NCBI GenBank assembly: GCA_003991915.1
Contig: RQTK01000542.1
Span: 113,942 to 177,941, forward strand
From: Elysia chlorotica
Lineage: Eukaryota; Mollusca; Gastropoda; Plakobranchidae
DNA length: 64,000 nucleotides
Direction: 5' to 3'
Shown here: positions 22,702 to 61,575 of the stretch, in pieces
How positions within the stretch are numbered: position 1 is the first letter of the stretch
Layout: the number at the start of each line of letters is the position of its first letter
Notes under the pieces: model-generated
Seen by the model: the letters and a program-made list of their open reading frames with translations, nothing else
Database searches by the model: none
Told to the model about the DNA's origin: nothing
Position numbers and translations under genes: made by a program

Positions 22702-23465
22702 ATGGCATTTAGACTGATTTTCTAATGTTAAAAATCACTTTAAAAATTCAGCTCAGATTGTTAGTCAGGAACAGGTCATGTCCTACCAAGAGAGATGACC
22801 TTTACGTAATAACTAATAGTCCAGTCCATATATAGATCTGACAGCTAGTGCTGTAACGGCACCTCCGGGTGTAACGGTACTTTCCCCACGCCCCTTTTAC
22901 TCCTGTTAAAACTTTTGAAAAAATTCATTGGTTTAACGGCATCAAGCCCTCTTTCTGCTATAGCGGCACATTGTGTAGGTGGAGCTAAACAACATAGACA
23001 TCAAGCGGGCCATAGAATGCTGGAATGCCAGCTCTTAAAAAGTTTCTCAAGTCTTCCACCTCTCTCTTCTTACTTCCACTGGTACAATTTATTATGTACG
23101 AGTCCCTATCTATGCACAGTGTAGAAAGGGATGGGACTAGCATCGCTAGAACCTGAACCGTTGTTACCCTTCTCCTCCCCCTTTCCACTTACAATTACAT
23201 AGCTAGTCGCCATGTAGTATTTATGCACCGCTCAGTAGATCTATGAAAGAAAGTTCTTTAGAAATCTACAACAGCAAAGGCGAAATGGGCACATCTATTG
23301 GCAAACAGAGAGAGAGAGAGAGAGAGAGATCTATTACAGCCAAGAGACAGAACAGAAGGATAGAAAACAGAGCAAGAGGGAGAGAGAGAGAGGGAGGGGG
23401 GGAATCGAACAATTGAAAACCTGGAGAGAGAGAGAGAGAGAGAATATTTATAAGGAGTATTTATA
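22702..23465. repeat. Segmental duplication, copy 1
   Basis: Highly similar to 23748-24360. Begins atggcatttagactgatttt and ends with gagtatttata. Carries about 139 bp near 22742-22890 that copy 2 lacks, and longer GA runs. Confidence 0.9.
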
Positions 23466-23639
23466 TCCTCCATCCTAAAATCACTATTGTAAGCAGAAGT
23501 TGAGCTCAAAAAACGTAACAACTTTTCTGGTCCAAGTGGAATACTATTTTTGTCAGAAACGGAAGTGCTTGGTCATAAAAAAGGCGAACAAATCATATTA
23601 GTAAACGTACAAAACGTACTTCATTTGTATAACAATTCA

Positions 23640-23735
23640 GGTCCACATTAAAATGGTCCAATCTCAGAGCCGATGTATCGGCCCTATCGTTGTCTTGACA
23701 CCGGACATGTTGGCCGATATATCGGCCCTGTCGTG
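23640..23735. repeat. Short palindromic direct repeats between duplication copies
   Basis: Two copies of a ~25-bp unit (gccgatgtatcggccctatc and gccgatatatcggccctgtc), each containing the palindrome around gccgat-tatcggc. Confidence 0.7.
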
Positions 23736-23747
23736 TTCAAAGGGTTA

Positions 23748-24360
23748 ATGGCATTTAGACTGATTTTCTAATGTTAAAAATCACTTCAAAAATCACGCCT
23801 CTTTTACTCCTCTTAAAACTTTTGAAAAAATTCATTGGTTTAACGGCATCAAGCCCTCTTTCTGCTATAGCGGCACATTGTGTAGTTGGAGCTAAACAAC
23901 ATAGACATCAAGCGGGCCATAGAATGCTGGAATGCCAGCTCTTAAAAAGTTTCTCAAGTCTTCCACCTCTCTCTTCTTACTTCCACTGGTACAATTTATT
24001 ATGTACGAGTGCCTATCTATGCACAGTGTAGAAAGGGATGGGACTAGCATCGCTAGAACCTGAACCGTTGTTACCCTTCTCCTCCCCCTTTCCACTTACA
24101 ATTACATAGCTAGTCGCCATGTAGTATTTATGCACCGCTCAGTAGATCTATGAAAGAAAGTTCTTTAGAAATCTACAACAGCAAAGGCGAAATGGGCACA
24201 TCTATTGACAAACAGAGAGAGAGAGAGATCTATTACAGCCAAGAGACAGAACAGAAGGATAGAAAACAGAGCAAGAGGGAGAGAGAGAGAGGGAGGGGGG
24301 GAATCGAACAATTGAAAACCTAGAGAGAGAGAGAGAGAATATTTATAAGGAGTATTTATA
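23748..24360. repeat. Segmental duplication, copy 2
   Basis: Second copy of the 22702 segment, differing by scattered substitutions, shorter GA tracts and the ~139-bp absence. Confidence 0.9.
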
Positions 24361-27249
24361 ATGTCTCTTTGTCAGCCATCGGCAATCTGTGCGTTAGTGT
24401 GCATCACCTAAGTTTCCTTTTATCTTACAGTGTCACAGGCAGAACACAGATGATTTCTGACTCATCACATATATATATATATGTGTATCTTCCTCCTTCC
24501 TTTCTTTGATTTATTATTCCACACGCATGGGGACTATAGAACTAAAGCTGTTGCACCCCTCCTTTTCACCTCCTCCCAGTTTTCAGAGAAGACAGACTTT
24601 GCAGATTATGAGACAAAGATCTAGACTAATCTAGCAAAGCAAGCTAAGGCATCGCTAGCATATAAAGGTATTGACCTTCAAACGAGGTGAATGACGGGAT
24701 ACATTTAAAAAACAAAAACATTAGACAGTTCTACTTTCAGTTGCTCGAGTGATGTAAGATGACTTTTTAATGAAGGGAAGCAACAAATGATAGTATTTAT
24801 ATATTTCTAGTTGTGTCCCATTTACTGTATGTATTTTTTCCCTACTAGTACTATTGTAATGTATGCATACAATACATATTTATAGAATATAATGCTTTTA
24901 AGGGCATGTGCTAGTATTTTTTACTGAAATAAATAAAATGATCGCTCGGGGATTTGAGGCTTTTTTTTCTTAAAGGGATATCTTCTGTGTGATGTGTTCA
25001 AAGCATTTCTCTGATTTGGCTTATGAAAAAAAAAAATTTGAGGACTTAACGTCATAAGGTTGCTGTTTATTTGTAAAAAAAAATTGTTAAATTTATTTTG
25101 TGCTCTTTTCTCAACTTTGCAACCCCCCCCCCCCCCCCCAAAGGAAAAAAAATACATTTTTCATTAAAGAAAGCTGAAACTTGTTCATAATATTGATGAA
25201 GGTATGGCGGTATTATTTTGTCAACCCAGATTTTAAATATCATCACTACTGTCCCATAAATAGGCGAATATGTATGATACTACTCATTTTTTTTTACTTA
25301 TGCATGTAAGCAATTTAAAAAAAAAATGCATAAATAAAATTGTGTTCACTGCATCATAAAATGTAGACAAAACTCTTATCACATAATTATACTAAGATAC
25401 ATTTCTGTAAAATTTCAAGTATTTTCCTCAAATAATGTTGAAAAAGTAGTCTTTGAAGATTGAAAACAAAATCCAATAAGGCAGTTGTCATGGCCATTGC
25501 CATAGCAACTAACATGCAAATTATTGATGTCAAAGCATTTTCACCATTAGTTAGTCAAGGGTATATGTTTGGCACATTTTTAAGTTCCTTTAACATGAAT
25601 ATTATTGAACAATGTATAAAACAGCACATTAATGTGCTCTGTTGTAGAGGCACCCTGGTATAACAGCACTTAAAAGAAAGTCCCTTTTGTGACGTTTTAT
25701 ATCAGAGTTTGACTGTACTCTACTATTGTTTAAAAAAAAGTATAATGTGTGAGTTTGTTTGTGTGGTTGTTGTTTTGAGTGTAAATTCTTGTTCTGTATG
25801 CATTCTAAGATGAAAAGGCAACTTCATTTTTCACATAGTGTGGGCAAGTTTGCTAGCACAGACGCTATTACAGTTACATTCTGTGATATTGTGGCAGGAT
25901 CAGAAAACTGAGAAACTACTTTGCAGTATCCAGAGAAGCTGGATGGCAGTTCTTAATGTCTCTGACACACGGTGTCCATGAATGTACATTTTTCATCCGT
26001 AATTTAGGTTCATCTCTGATGAGGGGCACGTTGGATTTATCTTGCATTTGGAGGAATCAAGGGGAATTATGCTAATAACCAATTTAAAAGTTTAGCAAAT
26101 AAAAGAAAATGCGATTTTTTCAAAGGAATATCTGGGTGATTGGATTCATAAAGTTCAACCATGTAGCTGTTTTTGTTGTTGGAGTATTTGATGTTTGAAG
26201 TTTCATCATAGTATTTTAATGGAAATTTGGTACTATTCCATTTCAATTTCAAAGAGGTGAAGCGCTGCTATTGACTTTTCTTTCATTGTTAACAGTATCA
26301 GAAAGTTTGAAAGTATGATACTTATTTTGTTAGTTTTGCTCGAAGTGGTTCTTTTAAAAGGGTGAGCAAACATGTTGTTTTTTTTAGTGTAAAGCTGCAG
26401 TGCTCGATAGTTCAGTTGGTATGTTCTAAACTGATGAGAACAGTGTCTGGGTTATATCATTCTCGTCGGATTTGGTTTAAAAAAAATTGCCAGGAAACCT
26501 AGTAGTTGTACATGAAGTCATTAGAGTTTTTTTTTTCTTCTTTTCTTTTTATTGTTTTTTAAAGCTGCCATGGAAGATTCCGGGCACTAGTGCTGTGTTA
26601 TATATAAGAGACTTTTCTTCAAGTAAAAAGAAAAATTTTGGCTGCACCATTGAACAAAACCCGATTAAGGGGTTTCAAGTAGGAATGGATATCTGGAGCT
26701 GATGATATTAGCTCCATGATGGCTGTGTTGTGAGCACATTTAAATTTAGAAGCTGTTTGGGGACATGGGTAGCTATTAGCATGGATGTAATATATTAACT
26801 TTTGGAGAGGACAGAGTCTTGAAGTGCATCAGTAGTAGACATTGGACTTTATCCCCGAAGGCCAACAGTGGTTTAAACACTCGCCTTAATTTCATTTTTT
26901 TCCATCCATTACTAAAATGTCATCTAATAAGCTTCAACAGATTTCCAAAGCACGGGGATACATAACTATATTAAGTACATATGCCATCGAAAAAGCGTAA
27001 TAATAAAAATTGACAATGTTTCCAACAATATATTTTTTTATTATTGAAAAATCGATTGGCATGCTACCATCTCAGCCCAACCTTCATGGTATTGATCACA
27101 TTAAGCCAGTGGAAATGCGCTAAAAGCAGGACGAGGTAACGCGAATGTACAACATTCCAACCAATTTGATTCACGTCTCCCTTCCAGGGGATGGAAGGGG
27201 AGGAGGGGGGAGGGGATCATGTGGAAGAACAAAAAGGTTCGTGGCCTTG

Positions 27250-27435
27250 GCAATTTCTCTCCCTACTGGTTGGGTCGGTGTCAGTTTAAAGTGACCGGCT
27301 GAGACAGGAGTCATGGTATCCCCGCCCTCTCTCGTGTGTAGCAGTACATAAAATTGTCAGACGTAAGTTTGGGAGCGCGCCCACAATATATCATATACAG
27401 TGCTGATGTTGGACGTTAAACAAACTCAACTCAAC
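27250..27435 (+). repeat. Headless tRNA-derived SINE
   Basis: Body begins tctccctactggttgggtcg and ends gctgatgttggacgttaaac with an aactcaactcaac tail. Confidence 0.8.
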
Positions 27436-28097
27436 CAGAGGACATAGCAAAAGGTTCAAAATACAACGTTCGAGAATAACTACCCACAAACACCCGCGCT
27501 TTCCTTCACTAGTGCCATGTGGTGGGAGTGTAAACTCATTACTATGGCCTACCTCACTAACTTTTCGAGACCATTTCTCCCTCGGGTTAAATAATAATAA
27601 ATTAAAAAAAACAAAAAACATCAGCATATAAAGAAAGAATGAAATAATAACACTACCATGCTGTGACCGTGCATACTGGTCCTTTCAATCTTGGGGGTCA
27701 CTGCAGAAAATCGAAGAAGAATGTACAACATGTATCGTATAACGCCACTCTTAAAACATATATCTCGAAATTTTAAAATGGTATCAGCCTTGAAAAAAAT
27801 ACGATCTTCATGCCTCGTGCATGAAAAGGTCGTGTATAAACAAAGATATTATAGTTCGGAGGATTGTCTGTGCCCCCCCCCCCTCCACCGTAAGGGTAAT
27901 TTGTACTTAGTTTCTCTTTTATCTCCGTTGTCTGTAACGACTGTTAGTTGAGCTTCAGTCCCGACCCAGGATTAGACCCTGCGTGACTTAGTTAAAAAAC
28001 TGGAGGGTCTTCTCTCCGGAAAAAAAGGGAGAGGGAGTCGGAGAGCTGAAAAAAAAGGGGGGGGGAGAGTCAGAGAGATGGAGAGGCAACGAGAAAC

Positions 28098-28105
28098 AAG
28101 AGAGG

Positions 28106-28149
<44 letters not shown>
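28098..28149. repeat. (GA)n microsatellite
   Basis: Run of GA dinucleotides preceded by purine-rich sequence from about 28020. Confidence 0.9.
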
Positions 28150-28151
<2 letters not shown>

Positions 28152-29772
28152 TAATGCTATTATTGTCTGCCTCACGGTACTTCTAACCGGGATAAGTCGT
28201 CACGTCAGATGGAATGTTCCTCTACAGTGTTACTTTGTTTTCGTTTCTATAGATCTCGCCTTTTCTCAACCTCTCTATTTTAAAAAAAAATATGTATTTC
28301 ACTATCTGTGTTTGGGGAATGGAAGGGGTGTAGCGGCTGAGCCCACTTGTGCGGTCCTCACTCACTCACTCACTCACTCATCGATTTTGATCTGTGCTTG
28401 ACCACAGCTCTGCTGGGTCGGAGCCAGGAGCCAAAAAGAGAGGGCATGGGGGAGAAAGACATTTAAAGGGAGTTGATAGATGAGGGAGATGGAGAGGGGG
28501 ATATGAGAAAGAGGAAGGAGGGAAGATGGGGGAGAGTGAATTGGGCGATATCGATTTATGCTATTTGCGCAACTTGATTAGTATCGGCTATTGGTTAGTG
28601 GCGGGTGCTGGCGTTGCCCGAACTGCCCTTGGACCGTCCCAGTTGCAGACAGGCGGTCACCACAGAGAGCTTAGCCCACTCACTCAAGTACTCAAGTGCG
28701 TACACCATCCCATCTAATGCCAGGCTTGTCTGAGTTTCTCTGTGTTGCTGTTGCCAGCCGACTTCTTTCCAAAATGGTCGCCTCGTCTCAAAGGAACCTA
28801 GATGGTTTAAAAAAAATTATTTCTTTAGGAACAGTGTGGTGATTCTGATCTTCATTTTATTGTAAGCTCTCTGCGCTCTCATTTTCTTGAGTAAGATGTG
28901 CTATAAAATCAGAGCTCACTAGAGTCGTTCGAGAACTATCTCACCTCATGGACCAGATTGCCTAAAGTGCTGTAGTCACTGCACATGTCAAGTTTTCTGT
29001 TAATTGTATTCCTTGACTTGTGCTATACCGTGGTTAAATATCTGGTGTACCGAACTGTTGGTACATGTAGCCTAACAAGGGACTGAGCAGTACAAGATAT
29101 TCGTGTCAACTTTCCCTCTTTTTTTTTCTTTTTCTATGAGAACATCTACATTGTTATTATGCGTGCCGCTGTGTGGCCTAATTCAGTTATCTATGATAGA
29201 ATACACGAAGGTCATGTTGATGTATTGAAGTGTTAGGATAGTTACAGTCAATATTGTAACAGCTTGTTGCTTTTAATACAATGCTTAAGAACAAGTTGAG
29301 GTCAAACTCAATGTTTTGACAGCTTTCGTGTAAAATAATACAGGGGTATATATATAAAGCTAATGAAGTGTCTTCTTCAATGATATAAGTTAATCTACGA
29401 GATGGAATGCAAGCCTTAAATATCTGTTACACTGCCAAAATGCCAGTACTTTATCGAGTTAGTTTGACGAAACTTTCGTTCTGAGAAGTGGATATGGCGT
29501 ACCATCTTTCCAGTCACGACCATTACTAACGAGCACTTATATGATTCTCCAAACCTTCTTTGCGTTTGTTTATTTGTTTTTGTTGCTGCTGTCTTTTTTA
29601 TTTCGTATGATATAAACTGGACAACCCAGTAGAGAAGTATGACAAAGAGTGCATATAATGAAGTTCGCCGCGATATTTAAAACAGGCTGGGGTAGGTTTA
29701 ACGTCGTCCTAACTCTCAAACCGGTTCTGTTTATCTTGACCACAGTACATTGAGTACACTACAGATTACATA

Positions 29773-29858
29773 ATGGACACCTATTTGAACTTTGACGAAA
29801 ATGCCGACGAACTAATGATGCAAGAAATTGAGCAAATTAATGGATTTACAACGGCGGC
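29773..29858 (+). CDS. Possible fourth alternative first exon
   Basis: ATG with A at -3 and G at +4 opens MDTYLNFDENADELMMQEIE then QINGFTTA before a good donor, gtataag, in phase 2. Phase 2 joins the PH exon at 37399 directly and completes an Ala codon. Read through instead, it stops after 32 residues. Acidic and helix-forming, with no recognised family. Support is only composition, start context and phase. Confidence 0.3.
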
Positions 29859-30596
29859 GTATAAGGGATAGAACAAATCCTTATAGTTATACATAGTTCA
29901 GAGACATTGAATTTCGGATGCGATATCGTTGAAGACATTTGATCCAGTGATTTGGCTGTCCCGATACCACTAGTTTTAAACATCTATTTTTTTCTGTTTA
30001 TACATGGTCTTTTGTTTTTGTGCTTTTACTTTTCATCTTTTAACACTCTTCAAATTTCAGATATCCCTCTTTGAAATCTTTTCATTGCTGCTGTAGTACA
30101 TTGTTGCGTCATCCCATGCCTCTTGCTTTTTGTAGATGATGACACTCGTTTCTTTTGTCTTCGATAATTGGATGATGTTTTATTATTTCAATTAGCAGTT
30201 CTTTTTCATACATCGCTTTCTGTCATTTTCCATGGACAAGAATTTCATTTCAGCATTGTACCCAGCCTGGAATTAAAAAGCAAACACGTCAAATAGCCAT
30301 GTTAAGATATCTAGACTAGATTGAGTACAACTACAAGGCAAAGCTACTCATATCACTGAGGCTAATAAATCTCAGCACACACGTGCGGGATGTCCCTATG
30401 TTGACAAACACTCACATCAGTTCAAACTACACACATCGTCTCAACCTGAGTTTAGCTAAACCAGACTTGGTGCATTAGAAATTTAAGCTGATTCCGACTT
30501 AGGTTTAAGAACGTATCGTTGTCTCTTAAGCAATGTTCATTAAAAAGAACAACTAGGTTGAGGTCCATTATTATGTTATAAACTTCACCATACTGA

Positions 30597-30672
30597 TTGG
30601 GAGCCTACGACGCTCAATCGGTACTGCTCTGGTGTGACGAGCAGGAGATGTGGGGATCGAATCATTGCTCGT
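30597..30672 (+). repeat. tRNA-like SINE head fragment
   Basis: A-box-like gacgctcaatcggtactgct and B-box-like ggggatcgaatc at tRNA-like spacing. The ends do not pair as a tRNA. Confidence 0.5.
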
Positions 30673-31639
30673 ATCTCATTCTCCCTTTTAACATTCTTCA
30701 GGAATGGGACGTAAAGCGTTCTAATTATTATCTTTTATCACATCATCAACGTTGCAACTTGCGAAGTATTTTGTGTATTTCGAATAGGTGATTTTCTGAT
30801 TACAACATGGCGTGAATGAGGATATTAAAAGAAACCATCTATAGGAAACTGGCCTCACTCTCGACAACCCAAGTGATGACATACTTCTGTGATCACTGAT
30901 ACTAGTGATAGTTGCAGTCTTAACATTATACCTTTGTTGGCTTGGTTTCCGAACGTGTAGTTGAATTGTCTTATCGGTACTTACCTACTTTGCTGACCTC
31001 CGTTTTCCCCAGTGACTGTGACAGCTTGTTAAGCTCAGGCTTGAAATGGATTAACGAGTCTGTATTAACCAGGACGTGGGTCGTTGCGATACACAACTAA
31101 GGTATTATGACTGTTGCGTTTGGAAATCCGAAAGTTGCGGGGCCGTCTAACTTGTAGTGGAAGCTCTGTGTAGATTGGTTATTGTTTCCCCGCATCTGTA
31201 TCAAGAAGTTTTACTTACCAACCAAATTTAGCCTCATGAGCTTAAAAGGTAATATTTTTTTAGTGTACCGCTCGCATCTTGAGTTTGTCTTTGGTTAACT
31301 TTTACAAGACTCATTACTTGGGTGCATTTTTAATCGTAGGTAAAGAGGAGCATTAAGCATTCCTTCACCTATTTTCAAGTCAAAATCTAGGTCATGAATT
31401 AGTATTGGACATGGAAACCCATTATTCACGGAGTGAGTTGACAATCAGTAATGTAGATAGTAATATCTAGTCGGCGATTCTGTATAATTTGGCATCTAAT
31501 TAAAGAACCCAATTCGTAATATGAATAAGTATGAGATCGAGTCAGTGCGACGGAACTGTTTGGCAATAAGACCAGCTCTACTGTTCAGCCCAGTCTGTGA
31601 GAAGTGTTAAACCTGGCTGTCCCTGGGTTATTTGGTTTC

Positions 31640-31895
31640 TATATCAGTAGATAAACTATATTTTGGGCGGATCTCTAGACTAATGTCTGACATTTTTTGT
31701 GCTGTCCTACTGATACACTGCGGGTATACCAGGCCTCATGTCTCAGCCCGTTACATTATACTTTACTGACTGCGACCCAACCAGTGAGGGGCAAAAATCG
31801 GTCAAATCTGTTTTTGCCCGATTTATGTTTCGAATCGGGAGTCTATTGGAACGCCAAGGCTCTAGCACTTGCGCCAGTTTGCTCCCTCACCCCTA
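31640..31895 (-). repeat. tRNA-derived SINE
   Basis: Reversed body (tgtctgacattttttgtgct, cgacccaaccagtgaggggc) and a head with tgtttcgaatcgg and agcacttgcgcca. Confidence 0.75.
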
Positions 31896-33167
31896 CCCAG
31901 TCACTCTGTTTAGTTAATGGTAATGGGAGTCTGGACCATTTTACCATTGTTATCCCTCGAGGCGACCATTTGTTCTTATGAACAAATTATTGCCGCGCAT
32001 AAAATATTATGCAGGTATTTTACCCTCATGGGCGGGACATTGTTCAACATCACTTAGAGCTGTGGACATCGTCTTCGTTTAAAAGATAGACATGTAAATG
32101 CTATTGCTTATTCATTCCATATAATTAAGGTATCCTTAAGGTATGAAATGCGGTCAGCATCTCCGTCTAAACGCTATTGTTCATTCGGTATACATGCACA
32201 ATTAATCACTAGTAACCATAATTATTTTGTTAATAAAACTGCCATCAACTAGTACTGCACGTTACGCTGGTTGATTCGTGTTTACCGATGACCGTGAGGG
32301 CAACAGGTCCAGGTATAGCTGAGTATTGCATAGTGTGTAGTAGGCTAAATTGCCGTGATCAACGATTTGTTTACCGGTGGATAAGTGGCTAAGATACATG
32401 ACTGTTGTAAGAAAGAAATGTACATTGTCTTCTATGATCCAACTTGTGGTGACAGGATGCATCTTTACGCTTGAGCCTTTTAACCCATTACGCATTTCTC
32501 TTGCTTACCAATATTGGCGCTTTTTGACGTTTCGGAACAAAAAGGGAGTAGCGGTACATAACCATTGTCCTACTCTTAAATTGTTTTGTCGTACAATGTG
32601 AATATGTTATGGATTTCCGGAATTCGAGCATATAAATAAAAGTAAATATTAATCATGGAAATCAGTGAATACAAAATATGCTTTTGCCTAGATCTTGGAT
32701 CAAAATGAACAAACGTGACTCAATGTATTCGTGTGAATATGCACATCTGTCAAGCCTAGATTATAAAATGTAGTGAATACAAGTTACTAGACAAATCATG
32801 AAATGTAATGAACACATTGTGTTTCACGAACTAGATGTTTTAAAGTTTTGAGTGACTAGACTAGTAAGAGTTTGTGGTAAAAAGTGAATACATGTACAAG
32901 TGACAAAACAAATCATGGAATTATTATAGAGTGATGAGAATATATACAAGTGGCTAGACTAACTCATGGAATTGAATGAACAAAAAATGTGTGCAGGCGA
33001 AATGATAAAGTCTGTTAGCCACAGTTTCTAGACTTAATCATAGGATGATGTGAATAGAACAGTTTTGCCATTTCAATTTCCCAACCTGGAAACATTGGGC
33101 CTATTTTAAGGTTGAATGGTATCTGTGCTTGCTTTGATTAGTTCATTTGAGAAGATCAGATCGCGTC

Positions 33168-58994
<25,827 letters not shown>

Positions 58995-61242
58995 AAGTGG
59001 GTGTGGAACTTTGTATGGAGGGGGTGGGGGACCAGGCAGCCAGCTTGACGCAGCTCACATAGTATCAGAACCAGTACTGCAACTATTACCGCAATCAGCA
59101 CCAGAACCAGTTGTGCTCCTCTGACTCAATCAGTGCAATTGTACATCACCATTTTTCTTCTGCCTATCATAGCACGATGTTACCATGCCAATATAATGGT
59201 CTAGCACACAGGTAGACCATAATAACACTGAACGGCCCTAAAAAATCTTTGGAGAATTCCCTATCTGTCTGTTCTATGACAATGAAAATCAGCTGGGTCA
59301 TTTTTGTTTGTTATAATTTTTTTTTTAATGAACTATATTTAAAGAGAAGACACAATTTAAACAGTATCTTTCGTTTTTCTAAAAAAACTACTGATTTTTT
59401 TAGACAGACTATTATGTTAGCAACAAGACGACTGTCAGGCTTTCTAGTGGAAAATTCTGCACATCTTAGAAAAAAATCAAACATATTTTCCCTCCCTGAG
59501 ATCACCTGCTACAGTGGACTGGAAATTTTCATATTTAACAAAATAAAAACTTTCCGTATTGTGTGCTCACCGTATTCAACTCCCACATTTTTAACTTTGA
59601 AAGAAAGACAACGAATCATCTTTACCCCTTGAAGTTGAGAAGTTTGAAGCAACCAATAGTTGTGTATACCACTTTATAATCACAAATCACAGATTTTCTC
59701 TTTCCATCTTCTGTCCTATGGGAGCCCTCCGTTGTTTATTTTTATGTGATAGGTGAAGCTGAGTAAGGATATTCAGGCCTATGTGCCGTGCCAGCAAAAT
59801 TTGTAATTCAAAGCCAAATGCTGATGACTTTGAATACTCAAGAATGTTCTGGTATGCTCAGTCTGACAAAAACAAATTTATAGGTGATTGTAAAAGGTGA
59901 AAGATTCTTGTTATCACTGTGATCTCTGCCCAAGCATTTCGTTCTATGAACGACACCCCATAGGACTTTTTTTCTTTTATTCATTTTTTTCCATGCATTG
60001 AATGTTGAGAAATAGGTGTTTGGGAGCACAATCAATTTTTCTTAGCCACTCAAGATCAATAAATCACTATGAATTTCTATCATTTACCTCACTCTTCCTC
60101 TAAACCGTTCATACCCATAAATCCTTTTTTACTGTGTCTTCTAACTGCTGATAGTGGTATGCCTTTTATTATTATAGATTTTTGATTGTTCATGTTTTTA
60201 TTTATTTTTCGTATTTATTGCATGGATGTCCTCATAGTGTTCAGATTTCTCAAAGACAGAATAATTATGAAACTTAGGTATGAACTATGAATTTGTAAAT
60301 GAGTGCCATGAAACTATGATTAAAAAAAATTTTTTAAAATACAAAGAAGCTCAAGAACGCTTGTCAGAACAAAATCTGATGGACTTGACTGTGAAGTGTT
60401 GCGTTGTCGGAGATCTCTGAAATGTTCTGTGTAAAGACTTGGTAGACAGTCAAAGTGAACCTGGCTTGTTATTTGTTTTAGTACCACACATACAGGTACT
60501 CTAAAACAGGGTTTAAGTTTGTTGAAATTCCTGTTCCTCATGAGACATGTTTTTCACAGTGCAAACGAATTGATTCTGAACTTCTTTGTTGTTTTTATAT
60601 AAAATAAATAACAATAATTATTCTTATTCTAAGCCTGTGGCTTACCCCTATTTCATGTGTATTTTGGGTACTGATGGCTTATTTTTGTTGTTTTGTTGTG
60701 TTAAGACCAAAGACATGTCATCTGCCTCTTCCTCTTCCAGTTTTGGACTTATGAACCTACATACATGAAGACCACAGGGGAAAAACCGGACATGTCACAA
60801 ATTTGAATATTTTAAGTAATGCCCCTTAGATTATAAAGGGCGATTAATTTTATCATAACGGTAAAGAGTGGTATGGAAAAACCGGACATGTCACCTAAAA
60901 TTAACAGTATAAAAAAATATATCCTTTAATAGATGACAGCTCTTCAAGGTTTAAAATTCAAATAACTAAAAACTTGCCACATGTGACATGTCCGGTTTTT
61001 CCCCTGTGGTCTTCACATGTGTTAGGGTAGCAACTTCAGTGTGATCATCCCGTCTTTGTGATAGTGTTACCAACTATTTAATGAAATGAAATGGAGCATT
61101 TTTCTCGTCTTTGTATCTTGGTTTAAACCAGCATTGTTCTAAACTCCGCATCAGATAGATTAGTTGAATCATTTTTATGACCTCAATGATTTTAGGTAAT
61201 GAAAGAATGGAAATAAAGTATCGTTTAAAAAAAAAAAAAAAG
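58995..61242 (+). other. Presumed ORP 3' UTR and downstream sequence
   Basis: No coding segment. Poly(A) signal candidates AATAAA at 60603-60608 and 61212-61217; the second is followed after 9 bp by 15 A (61227-61241). If transcription reaches the second, the MITE at 60767 is inside the UTR. Confidence 0.4.
60767..61014. mobile_element. 248-bp MITE with 33-bp perfect inverted repeats
   Basis: Ends are perfect inverted complements over 33 bp beginning gaagaccacaggggaaaaac; flanked by ACAT on both sides (60763-60766 and 61015-61018), a possible 4-bp target duplication. An internal third copy of the ggaaaaaccggacatgtcac block lies near 60875. No ORF. Superfamily not assigned. Confidence 0.85.
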
Positions 61243-61489
61243 GTTTCCTGAAGACATAGAATTATATAGATTATGGCTTTTATACTAGGCCTTCATTTAT
61301 GTGAAGTGCACACATAGTGTATGCATGTATTCATGGCAAACATATCTCCCTGGTGCTATAAATAATTATTATCAAATGTGAAGACTTGCTACTTTTCTGT
61401 GAAAATGTTAGGTTTTAGCAGTGAATGCACATGTATACTTGGCTGCTGTGGTATTTGTTTAGCGAGTTTTCTGTCGAGTCCTATATACA

Positions 61490-61575
61490 AACAGTGAGAC
61501 AGGCTAAGATTTGAACACAGATCTTTTGCTGCCCAGTCCAGTGCTTTCACTCACTGAGCTATATAGCACTATGCA
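61490..61575 (-). repeat. tRNA-like SINE head
   Basis: On the minus strand, A-box-like TATAGCTCAGTGAGTGAAAG and B-box-like GTGTTCAAATCTTAGCC. Same family as the 2920-3142 copies. Confidence 0.6.

Larger units (their letters stand above)
24361..29772 (+). other. Long intron or intergenic stretch
   Basis: No convincing coding exon. Contains a run of 17 C at 25123-25139, a SINE at 27250, a possible tRNA-like relic at 26400-26460 (atagttcagttggtatgttc), a (GA)n run near 28098-28149 and an (ACTC)n run near 28357-28380. Confidence 0.5.
29859..33167 (+). other. Intron or intergenic stretch
   Basis: Two SINE-related pieces (30597, 31640). No other coding or repeat structure recognised. 32640-33060 is AT-rich with repeated tgaatac/aatcatggaa-like words. 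Confidence 0.45.

Noticed and set aside
22915-24031. Two near-identical ~70-86-residue ORFs as a duplicated gene
   Set aside because: They arise from the noncoding segmental duplication; no splice sites, start context or recognisable family.
33142-33167. 33168 exon as an internal exon spliced from the 17967 exon
   Set aside because: The nearest acceptor-like site (gattag before 33142) needs a phase-1 donor, whereas 18350 ends in phase 0, and a stop lies further upstream in frame.
61212-61241. AATAAA followed by a 15-A run as proof of a processed retrocopy
   Set aside because: No retrocopied exon sequence upstream and no target duplication seen; could equally be a poly(A) signal beside a genomic A run.
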